Positions 52,501 through 60,000 of a stretch of DNA of 64,000 nucleotides are shown piece after piece. Each line of letters opens with the position of its first letter. Position 1 is the stretch's first letter. This DNA comes from DASXVU01 sp963732855. GTDB taxonomy: Archaea; Thermoplasmatota; Thermoplasmata; Methanomassiliicoccales; UBA472. Both the position numbers and the translations under genes were made by a program. The notes below the pieces were generated by a model. The model saw nothing but the letters and a program-made list of their open reading frames with translations. It searched no databases and had not been told where the DNA came from. The stretch spans positions 434,001 through 498,000 of the forward strand of contig CAVTBB010000003.1 of assembly GCA_963732855.1 (NCBI GenBank), read 5' to 3'.

Positions 52501-53152
52501 CGCCACCATCCAGATGACGATAACGCCATCCAAGGCGGTAAAGGTGACCGCGAACTCGATAACCTTCATGGCCACCTCGACCAATGACGCGTCCGTGGTC
52601 GCCAGCACGCTGGCGAACGTGACCATCGTACCTCGGTTCGAGGTCAACGCGACGCAGAACCAGGTCTATGCCAATGATGGAGCGAACTACCGTTACCAGA
52701 TCCAGGTCAACAATAACGGAAACATAGACGACACTTATCTGATAAATGTGGTCAACAAGGACCTCCTGGCAACGCAAGGTTGGAACGTCTCGCTGAAGAG
52801 CACCGGTAACTATGTGGACAGCGTGAATGTGACCGTCACAAGTCAGAGCTTCAAGTACATCGAGTTCTCGATGGTGCCCACCCGGGTAAACCCAGACATG
52901 AACCTGAGCGTGACCATTCTGATCCAGTCCGCTGGGAACGAAACCACGTCATATAACTACGTGTTCTCGCCGGAGCTGCCTAACGTCAACATACCGAGCA
53001 ATGGCCTGAGCGTGACCGGGGACAAGACGTCATCATCTGCGGTGACCGTGCCTTTGGAGACCACGATCCTTCTGGCAATAGTGATGGTGCTGTTCCTGCT
53101 CCTGATCTACCTTTCCATTAAGAAGGGGGTGTTCACACGAAGAAAGCGCTGA
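46598..53152 (+). CDS. aglB: Giant STT3/AglB oligosaccharyltransferase with long Ig-like array
   Basis: 2184 residues; AglB is usually 750-1000. Residues 35-530 hold about 13 membrane spans with catalytic GGSDSYYH (Asp 73) and SDADHD (Asp 187, 189). The globular domain has the sequon-binding WWDYG at residues 601-605. From about residue 932 a chain of carboxypeptidase-regulatory/Cna-B/SdrD-like Ig repeats follows (VTISGTALSQNGEPMANIYV, ISGKVWFDANFDGTMGSTEG). Then come two NEW3-like units (YNITVTNTGDLADLYNL), a C-terminal span (LLAIVMVLFLLLIYLSI) and a basic tail. It would transfer lipid-linked glycan to Asn outside the membrane. Many NxS/T sequons lie in its own array. Confidence 0.92.
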   Translation: MASSKEGSQSPAEKKRSAGISRLNSKFSNTWLGRNWQTALIIVLLVFLAFFVRTYFGYSTSVDNGFLVAGGSDSYYHERVIDHVANTGEHVVRDNMLNYPLGIRNERPPLYDWSVAVSGMFLQTVSGMTLTDSLGFALVFSTALWGALTVIPVFLLAKAAFGKRPAILAAFLFAIMAGNIERSIFSDADHDAMVLFFVVFGFYFLLRALQTIKGDKWVSSWGKFGEVKNGLKSYVSLNSASMIYAALAGVCVAVVAMIWTGYTYVLIIILAYLIVQLLVDRFRNADSLGVVASIGVMFTVAFIVMAPLYIQMDYVGTWLDTPVELFLVAMIAGMIFVVTRDYPWTLTLPAIILISIGALVVFYLISPNFFNAIISGQGYLVKSKLYSTISEATAPAFSTLALSFGAVTFWLALFGVGYAALRIPKNTSPYLIFLVVWTAVSIYMAASAGRFVFNATPAFAVIAGWVLMMIIDRAEFSDFFKSMAGSKGSVWRNLRKSIKFRHIFVFLVVFGLIILPNAWTALDAAIPNQLKKSYDRQIYNATPDFLKPSDYDVKNGTYWYLGAFSYDLPLPTTYYPAAWSWFNERDNNISDPMERPAYLSWWDYGFEAVQAGGHPTVADNFQNGYQMAGSFLMCSNETGAIGLMVTRILEKVRLDNSTDVSIATVALLKSYEQYGLNFNELYHIMAAPSDYIDVVKNNPAIYGPYDIELSAGNAKYAAARVELSKIGEANLVSLYHDLRGVTGYDIGYFAVDSRLFPFSATSQNIFYAPAKLSDQKIDPLSNAPSDYYTITAVDQYGNEYALADVTADLTIVSYAIHYTELFYQTMLYRAFMGYGPYDVGQTSQGIPGISGSLVYYPPMQGWNLTHFKMVYRTAYYNEFKDYSNHTDSWVAINYTQAQEYKRLIDAGKMNGTVDLSAGGLYSAVVFLQYYDGVTISGTALSQNGEPMANIYVTALDDNRDSTYYPYGIPHQTVKTDANGNYSIIAPFGNTTIAYSYGTLDEVTQLATVITTKNYQISYADAMGLPAAGDSTGKIVDGNITLTAASLTGKVYWDRDGDSVFDAGTDILISNATVVLENKTTGYYKSQVSTTSGYSFIGLPPATVNMYAMYQGHIIGNLTVDLNPSNGNITKDLAIKPSQVKGVIMLPSGEVAQNVELQLKDMTTSRLINTTTSVTGQFTFDLLFSGNYTLKAANQLMSLGDETYSLTAGETLNKALTVYSAMTLSGHVSINGNPVQYAQLEIMNGKRQIWTEANVHGAYSITVPLDNYTIYSFATVNGVQLVALSTVTGTATSVTKNLILSEGSTTSLNVVSTSQVSGVQFVIRSKTGPATINAVSNTTGGLNVLLPPGSYSVYAYKGTSVFWADVTIPVAGVRNITLENAATISGKVWFDANFDGTMGSTEGVGNVTITVTDPSGNYVTFYTDSTGAYSIPLVINRTYTLTESFLNYVNNSFTYTDFNTSAVNNIKLVPTNRTVSMTVTLNGGSPTKALNVTLTAVGKGAITIKGVTTTAGLLTLSVRPGQYNITIDENVTASISNRYQLQAETVPLTVLIGHDPIPFDMAVVERVLVTGVISPNGVTKLTFAGLDTKTLTLNAGVAYSVYLRTGVYGVYSDVNFTSGHNAFFNTTTIAGPTTFDIVASPSSLVQVQVRYGGNALNASAPISFTAVNGAKYNAMTSATGYLGVYMPYGQLTVNVDLGTVGVVDGSQRYLRYTNQTTINVGTSTFPLNLDTVRALDNTTVTGTMSAPGGSAVGGTITFAPDSATAIWSNYTSVAGSISVSLAPGTYNVYANGTGLSGVFLGKVTISNLLIQTVNLQLVPAIKYSGTTLIGATPVKASLVFNAAGNVTLGTATDGTFAAYLPAGSYSFKASTAVIEQGTNVQYSKAYQLTLTTDSSASIVLERDNTRSVKVYWDPAQRATLNANETAVYNITVTNTGDLADLYNLAASLTGWNITLSQKNVSLDFGSSGVATIQMTITPSKAVKVTANSITFMATSTNDASVVASTLANVTIVPRFEVNATQNQVYANDGANYRYQIQVNNNGNIDDTYLINVVNKDLLATQGWNVSLKSTGNYVDSVNVTVTSQSFKYIEFSMVPTRVNPDMNLSVTILIQSAGNETTSYNYVFSPELPNVNIPSNGLSVTGDKTSSSAVTVPLETTILLAIVMVLFLLLIYLSIKKGVFTRRKR

Positions 53153-53157
53153 TCTCG

Positions 53158-53916
53158 TTGACGATGATAGTGTGCATGATCGTGGCGTCAACATTCGTGA
53201 CGCCGGTCTTGGCAGAGGGCGAGACAGCGCTCTTCGCCTCGATCGACGGTCCGGCAGTGGTCAGCCTCGGCGGGGTAACCCAGTACACGATCACGGTCGT
53301 GGGCGGTCCGGCTGAGCCAACCAATGGCACGTACTCGTACAAGGTCACCATGACCGGCTTTGCGGCTAACAACGCCACGCTCATACCTGGGTCGGCCAGC
53401 TCGAAGACCGGGGTCTTCAAGCTCAATCTGACGACGCCGAAGGTCCTGGGGGACCTGACCATCTCGGTCAACGCCACCTCGACCAGCCTGAACGGGACGG
53501 TCAGTAACAGTACGATCAAGACCATCAACGTCAAGGTCGTCAACCCGGTCGTGCTCTCGGCGACCATCAAGAACACCGGGAACATGACCGTGACGGACAT
53601 CCCAGTCTACTTCTATGTGGACGATATCCAGATATACGTCGCTAATGTGACCGTCACCGCGCTATCCACAAAATTGGTAACGTATAATTGGACGACGACA
53701 AGCCTGGGCTCAGGATCGCATGTGTTGAGGGTGGAGATCGATCCGACCGCCACTTTCGTGCTGTTCGATGTGGGAGGGACGGTCCAGACGACCACGTTCT
53801 ACTATAACGAGTCTGGATATGGAACGACCAATGCGCTGCTTTGGGTGGCTCTCGTCGTCCTTGCGTTCGTGGTGTTCCTCACCTATCGCAGGCCGGCACC
53901 ACGCAAGAAGAAATAA
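53158..53916 (+). CDS. Secreted, membrane-anchored CARDB-like protein
   Basis: About 252 residues from TTG 53158, five bases after the aglB stop. Hydrophobic signal segment (IVCMIVASTFVTPVLAEGE), two Ig-like domains rich in NxT/S sequons (NGTYSYKVTMTGF; SATIKNTGNMTVTDIPVYFY of CARDB/COG1361 type), then one C-terminal span (ALLWVALVVLAFVVFL) and a basic tail RRPAPRKKK. Upstream codons in frame (TKKALISL) look like a signal-peptide n-region but have no standard start. Probably an AglB partner or substrate by position; no function assigned. Confidence 0.75.
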   Translation: MTMIVCMIVASTFVTPVLAEGETALFASIDGPAVVSLGGVTQYTITVVGGPAEPTNGTYSYKVTMTGFAANNATLIPGSASSKTGVFKLNLTTPKVLGDLTISVNATSTSLNGTVSNSTIKTINVKVVNPVVLSATIKNTGNMTVTDIPVYFYVDDIQIYVANVTVTALSTKLVTYNWTTTSLGSGSHVLRVEIDPTATFVLFDVGGTVQTTTFYYNESGYGTTNALLWVALVVLAFVVFLTYRRPAPRKKK

Positions 53917-53973
53917 GGAAAACCATTTCCCATTTCCATATTTTTGGAATTCAAGAACTCAGCGAAGGCCAGG

Positions 53974-54591
53974 TCAGAGCTTCTTATCAAGACTGGCTAG
54001 TTTTGTCTCCAACCGTCTCATGCTGACCGCCACCGCTACCTCTCCACGGGTCTTTTCCAAAACGGAGCGTGCAATGTCTTGCTTCCGCCGGATGGAAACG
54101 ATCGCGTCAGGATAATCGAACTTCATCAGGATCAGGAACATCTCCTCCATCATCTCTAGGAACCGGACGGCATCATCATTTCGTCCTTCTCTGAGTGCCT
54201 CTAATGCGAACCTTCTCAGTTCGCCGATGGCGTCAGCGAAACCCATCAGATATGAGGTCACCGGTATGTCCAGTTCGTCCGGTTCTGGTATGTCCAGCCC
54301 TTTGGTGATATTGAGGACGATGGCAGCCTCGGCGACCTCCTGCAGGGCATCCTGCACAATGCCTGAATGCCAGATGTCAGGGTGCTCATCCAGCAATGAT
54401 TTCAAACGCTGCGACTCATCCATGGTCTCCGCCATTAGGTTCTCCACGTCCTCCTTCTTGTGGATCCCATGGACGACCCCTGAGGCCAACCGGGTCGTTG
54501 CCCTGGACGACTTGATGGCGATCTCCCTGACGGTGTCCTTCTCGTCAAGTCTCTCCTGTATCTTCGCGACGATGTCGTCCAGATTGCTCAT
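53974..54591 (-). CDS. Archaeal translin family protein
   Basis: 205 residues, all helical: LDDIVAKIQERLDEKDTVREIAIKSSR, then DIWHSGIVQDALQEVAEAAIV, ELDIPVTSYLMGFADAIGELRRFALEALR and YPDAIVSIRRKQDIARSVLEKTRGEV. These match translin (COG2178), whose glutamates form the RNase site in the eukaryotic C3PO relative. In archaea it may process tRNA or other RNA. It is downstream of purD on the same strand with 27 bases between. Confidence 0.87.
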   Translation of the reverse strand: MSNLDDIVAKIQERLDEKDTVREIAIKSSRATTRLASGVVHGIHKKEDVENLMAETMDESQRLKSLLDEHPDIWHSGIVQDALQEVAEAAIVLNITKGLDIPEPDELDIPVTSYLMGFADAIGELRRFALEALREGRNDDAVRFLEMMEEMFLILMKFDYPDAIVSIRRKQDIARSVLEKTRGEVAVAVSMRRLETKLASLDKKL

Positions 54592-54618
54592 GGTTGACCT
54601 TATGATTTGCTCTGTTAT

Positions 54619-55941
54619 TTATCTTCTCAGGGCGTCCATGTGATCTTTGCGGCGCTGGACGATCCCTTTCTTGCCAATATCATGCCTCACGTAGACGGCC
54701 TCCCCCCTGACGAATCGGAGGGCCCGTTCGCACGCTTCCTCTGCCTTCTGCAGATCTTCGTCGACACCGACCACCCCTACGGCCCGGGACGATGTGGTCA
54801 ACACTTTGCCGTTGACCTCGTCGACCATGGCATAGTATAAGCAGGCCCCTTCTCTCTCGACCGCCGCCTCGTCGACCTCGATCGGCAAACCTGCCTTGGA
54901 TTCCAATCCGTATCCCTGCGGGACCACATACTTGCATACGGTGGCCTTGTTTTGGAATGTCACCTTGACCTTGTTAAGATGCCCGCCAGTAATGCCATTG
55001 CACACCTCGGTGAAGTCGGAGGAAAGTAACGTCAATACGTTCATCGCCTCCGGGTCGCCGAACCTGGCATTATACTCGATGACCTTAGGGCCATCCCGGG
55101 TGAGCATGAACTGGGAGTAAAGGACGCCTTTGTACGGAAAGCCCTCCTCCTTCATCGCCGCGATCATCTTCTTGACGATCTCCACTGCTTTGTCGTATTC
55201 AGCCCGTAGGACGAAAGGGAGCAGATGATCGGCGTCCGAGTACGATCCCATGCCCCCGGTGTTCGGACCCTCGTCCCCTTCGAACGCCCTCTTATGATCT
55301 TGTACTAGCGGCATCGGGGCGATGTCACGTCCATCGCAGAATGATTGCAGTGTGAACTCCTCGCCGATCGCCTTCTCTTCCAGGACAACTCCGGCTCCCC
55401 CGATGTGCTTGTCGAAGATCTCATCGATATACTCGCAGACTTCCTCTTTGGTCTTCAGATGTTCTCCCTGGACCTTGACTCCCTTGCCGCCGGTCAGGCC
55501 TATTGGCTTGACCGCTACCTCCATGTCCATATCCTTTACGAAGGATTTCGCCACCTTCGGGTCATCGAACGAATGGAAATCCAGATTTCCAGGAACTCGG
55601 TGCTTTCGCATGACCTCTCTTGCAAAACTCTTCGACGTCTCGATCCTGGCCGCCATTCTTGTCGGCCCGACGCAAAGGATCCCTTTCGATTCAAGGAGGT
55701 CAACCAGACCTGCTTCCAGCGGCGCTTCCGGTCCGATGACGGCCATTTCGACGCTAGTCCGGAGGGCGAACTCAGCCACCTTCGATGTGTCGGTCTCTTT
55801 GGTAAGCAGAATGTCCTTGCTCGACCTGGCGATCCCCGGGTTGCGGTTCTTCATCGCAGAATAGATCTCAGCCCCGCTCCGGTCGAGCGCCTTGACGATG
55901 GCATGCTCCCTGCCGCCCCCTCCTACCACAAGTATTCTCAT
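54619..55941 (-). CDS. purD: Phosphoribosylamine-glycine ligase
   Basis: 440 residues, ATP-grasp enzyme. MRILVVGGGGREHAIVKAL, IGPEAPLEAGLVD, PIGLTGGKGVKV, FEGDEGPNTGGMGSY and EYNARFGDPEAMNVL are all family motifs. It makes glycinamide ribonucleotide in purine synthesis. Length and order are complete. Upstream of translin. Confidence 0.97.
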   Translation of the reverse strand: MRILVVGGGGREHAIVKALDRSGAEIYSAMKNRNPGIARSSKDILLTKETDTSKVAEFALRTSVEMAVIGPEAPLEAGLVDLLESKGILCVGPTRMAARIETSKSFAREVMRKHRVPGNLDFHSFDDPKVAKSFVKDMDMEVAVKPIGLTGGKGVKVQGEHLKTKEEVCEYIDEIFDKHIGGAGVVLEEKAIGEEFTLQSFCDGRDIAPMPLVQDHKRAFEGDEGPNTGGMGSYSDADHLLPFVLRAEYDKAVEIVKKMIAAMKEEGFPYKGVLYSQFMLTRDGPKVIEYNARFGDPEAMNVLTLLSSDFTEVCNGITGGHLNKVKVTFQNKATVCKYVVPQGYGLESKAGLPIEVDEAAVEREGACLYYAMVDEVNGKVLTTSSRAVGVVGVDEDLQKAEEACERALRFVRGEAVYVRHDIGKKGIVQRRKDHMDALRR

Positions 55942-56042
55942 TCCGATCGGTCAGGACAATGGATATCGCCTAATAAAAAGGATGTTTGGCGGATCGGTCG
56001 ACTGACCGGGATGATCTTCGGCCAGCGAGAACATATTTACAT

Positions 56043-56693
56043 CTAAGCGCCGATCGCTTTCATTACCGCCTCTATGCCCTCACCTGTCTTGACGCTGGTC
56101 AGGTACAACGGCTTGTTCTTGACGATCTTGGAGTAGTCCGACTTGAGCACCTCAACATCTACCTCCATATAACCAGCCAAGTCGACCTTGTTCAATACCG
56201 CCACATCGGAAGACGTGAAGATCATCGGATGCTTTCGAACCATGTCATCACCCTCGGTCACCGAGATTACGACCATGCGCGCATCCGTGCCGAGCGGGAA
56301 ATCGGCCGGGCAAACCAGATTCCCGACGTTCTCGATGAAGATGAAACCGATACCCTCCAGGTCCATCCTGTCCAGTGTGCGCTCAATCAGGTTGGACTCC
56401 AGGTGGCACTCCTTACCGGTGTTGACGTTGTAGGCTTCGATGTCCGCCTCCTTGAACCGCTTGTAATCGTCCTCGCCAGTCACATCGCCGGCGATGACAG
56501 CCACCCCTATCCCCTTCTTCTTGAGCAGGGTGGCCATCTTGATGATCATTGCAGTCTTACCGGAACCGATCGAACCCATCACGTCGACGGACCGTATGCC
56601 TTTGGCCGCCAGTCTTTCATGATTGTGCTCGGCCAGGTGCGCGTTCTCCGCCAGCACGTCATGCTCCATGCCGATGCTCTTGATCTTGTGCAC
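56043..56693 (-). CDS. hypB: Hydrogenase maturation GTPase HypB
   Basis: 216 residues. P-loop GSIGSGKT (40-47), AGDVTGEDD, the metal-site CHLES (Cys 96, His 97) and ENVGNLVCPADFPLG (Cys 128). GTP-dependent nickel delivery to [NiFe] hydrogenase. The poly-His stretch of some bacterial HypB is absent; a short HxxxxHNH run lies near residues 11-25. It implies a nickel hydrogenase in this organism, outside the window. No hypA is adjacent. Confidence 0.95.
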   Translation of the reverse strand: MHKIKSIGMEHDVLAENAHLAEHNHERLAAKGIRSVDVMGSIGSGKTAMIIKMATLLKKKGIGVAVIAGDVTGEDDYKRFKEADIEAYNVNTGKECHLESNLIERTLDRMDLEGIGFIFIENVGNLVCPADFPLGTDARMVVISVTEGDDMVRKHPMIFTSSDVAVLNKVDLAGYMEVDVEVLKSDYSKIVKNKPLYLTSVKTGEGIEAVMKAIGA

Positions 56694-56938
56694 GAACGGT
56701 AGATGAAGAATCTTGACTTAACGGTTGCCATGGATGGATATTGTTCAACCGTGCAACGATTATCGAATTTTCATGTATTAAATAATGAATATAACATAAT
56801 AATGCAACGCGAGTGAGTGGGACCCTCTGGGAATTAATAATTTTCGCGGTTCAAGACCTATTATTTCGTTCCTTAAAATTTAAGACAATAGGTTTAAATG
56901 ACAAAATTTGGCTATTTCGTCAATTCTTAGGGAGGGAC
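56694..56938. other. AT-rich region between hypB and the beta-helix gene
   Basis: Very AT-rich, with repeats of TAATAA-like words near 56780-56800. A GTTTAAATG TATA box lies at 56892-56900 for the downstream gene. An open frame from 56813 passes through but only its end (from 56939) looks like a protein N-terminus. No separate gene is seen. Confidence 0.5.
56892..56900 (+). promoter_or_regulatory. TATA box of the beta-helix surface protein gene
   Basis: GTTTAAATG lies 40-47 bases before a TTG at 56939 that is preceded by GGGAGGG (56930-56936). Expected transcript start near 56920. Confidence 0.5.
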
Positions 56939-57011
56939 TTGTACGTATTCAGCAGATTCAGTTCAGACCAGGCCAACTCTTCGACAGTTCGCAGGACGAA
57001 AAGGATTCCTC

Positions 57012-60000
57012 TTGGTTGGGGCTTTACTATTCGTATGCGCATTTGCGTTGCTCATCAGCGCTTCAGGCGCCAGCGCAGCAGGGCCGACATATGTATACCA
57101 GGACATTTCAACCAACACGGGTTGGGACGACACAGGATCTCCTTACATCGTCAACAACACCATAACGGTGCAAAGCGGGGTCACCTTGACGGTGGGCCCG
57201 AATGTCACTGTGAAAGCGGACCTGGGTACAACTATATTCGTTGACGGGTCATTAGTAGCATCCGGCAATGCCGCGCACATGGTCAATTTCACTCAGAACA
57301 GCACGACATGGAGTGGCATATCTGGTCATGGCAACTCGGTAATAAGCTTCAATTTTGTCAAATTCAACAACGCTACGGGCATGAACGTCCAGAACACTGG
57401 GGTCTTCATCAACTCGAGGTTCTCGGACCTATCGTCAACCGCTATCAATTTCAATATCGCTTCCAAGAACGGGAACCTGACGGTGACCAACTGTGAATTC
57501 ACCCAGATCGGAATGATGGACATCCTTGGTTTCGTTACCGTTCAATCAAATGCGAACAACGTGGTCTCCTATGTGACCCCGATTTCGATCACCAACAACT
57601 ACTTCGGACCTGGACTATCGGATTACGCTATCCAGATCAGCGAATATGCTGTCTCGAGCGAGAATGCCTCGGTCACTCTGAACGGAAATGTCGTCATTAA
57701 CAACAACCGTTTCAACACCGGGGCTGTCTCAGCTATCTCCCTTGCTCATTACGCCTATGCAGGTCAAAACTCGACAGCGACCTTCTCGGGCTTCACCACG
57801 ATCAACCTGAACCGATTCAACAGCGGAAATGCGATATCAATCAGCGACGTCGGTGTGGTCACCGATCTGGCCAGCCCCTCAATAAAACATGACAATGCTG
57901 TTCATGTGAATGACGTCATCAATATCCTGAACAATGACCTGAGACAGGTTTCCGGATTCGGAATCCAGAATGTTGCACAGCTCGTCGCATCCGGGCAGAA
58001 GACATCATCGATCAATGATCCGTTGACCATTACTGGGAACAATTTCACCACGACCTCCGATGCGATCGTCATCCAAAAGATCGGTTCAACCGGTGACAAT
58101 GCAACAGGAACGTTCAGTAGCAACATCCTTGTTGAGAACAACAGAATGCTGGACGTCGTCAACGGGGCCATCATCTACCGGGTCTTGAACCTTGTAAGTG
58201 CCTACAACGACACCATCACATATACTGGAACCCAGAAGATATCCAACAACACAGTGACCCTGGGATCTGGGCCATTCTTGAACCAGCTTCTGAGCGTCAC
58301 CTCTGCTGGCTACGGTCATCTCACGGTCAACGGAGGCACGGTGATATCCGATAACAACATTGTGAACATCGGAGCAACACCAACATTCCTATCGACGAGC
58401 ACAGTCACCCTGACACAACACTCGGAAGCTACCATCACGGATCCCGCCACCATCGTAAATAACAACGTTGATGTCGCTGGCAGTATCTCCGTCTATGGTG
58501 CTGTATACACCGCTATGGAATGGTCGAAGCTGAACATAAAGGGGGATGTCCTTGTACAGGGCAACGAAGGTGCACAACTGGTCAACAACGGTGTGGTCTT
58601 CAACCCCACTTTTGTTGCCGGTAACGATGCGACATTGGTCCTGACCAGCAACCTTAAGGTTTTGGACAACAAGATCAACTCCACCCTGGGAACAGGCATT
58701 GAGCTGACCCTGAGCGAGAGTGCGGTTCTGAGAGGCTCGGCCTCTCTGACCATGCCGATCGAAATCTCACGCAACACGATTCGGACAGACGCCTCCGACG
58801 GTGTCGCGATGACCTTGGTAGTCAATGCTGCCAACAACGCCACCACCGGGATATCGGGTGCGATATTGGTAGACTCGAACAGAATCGTGAACGCTGCCAA
58901 CGCGTTCATGATCAACAGGCAGATATCCGCCACCAACATGTTCAACTCGTCCGTTTCCCTCGAAGGAAACGTGGTCTGCACCAACAACGTGATGACCACT
59001 CTCACTGGAAAAGGGTTGTATGTGTTTGACCGCGTCAGTGCCAATGGATACAAGACCTCCGTCTTCACTAGCTCGGTCATCGCGACCGGCAACACCGTTA
59101 ACCAGGCATCGGGAAGGATGATCGATATCGACCGGGACGGCCTGAATTCCTATGGCAATGCACGGTTAACGATCAGTGGCGTGATCAATGTCGATGACAA
59201 TGTGGCCGAGATCTGCGGGGACCTGATCAACGTCAATCTGGGCTACAACGCGAACGGCAAGTCCACGGTTGTTACTACCGGTGACGTACTGGTGAGCAAC
59301 AACCAAGGATTGGACGTTGCCATACATGGAATCCAAGTTTACTCCCGCTCAGAGGCGACGAACAACGGGACCATCTCGACCACCAGCAACATCGTGATCC
59401 GTGACAACTTCGTCCAGGTCGGCAACAGCTACGGGATGGATATGGGGAGGGACCTCATCGTAAGGGGTAACTCAACTGGAACGTTCACTGGCAAAGTCGA
59501 CATACTGAGAAACACCATCGTCCAGGAGAACAACCGCGCATTCTATGCGGAGAACTACGTCGCTTCATACGACAATGCTAAGGGGCTCATTATCGGAGAT
59601 TTCACTGTCTCGAACAACACCGTGAGCGTCTATGACTACGAAGGCTACAACATCGAGATCGTGGCAACGGCCGAAGTAAGGCTGGCAAAGATGGTCTCGA
59701 CCGCCACTTACAGCGGAGATGTCCTGATAGCTGATAACATGGCAACGCTGACAGACTCCACCGGCTCCTCCGAGCAATACTACATCTACTTCTGGGCGGA
59801 AGGAGATGCAAATGTCGCGGGATCGACCCAAGGCAACAAGTGGGCAAATGCTACGATGGGTAACATTCAGGTCCTCCGCAACACAGCGGTCCTGTACGGT
59901 GCGGACGCCTACGGTATCGAGTACGATCCTGATGTCTATGCCAACGCCGCCTTTGGCGGAAGCGCCTCGGCGACCGTTGGGACGCAGCTGATCGCGAACA

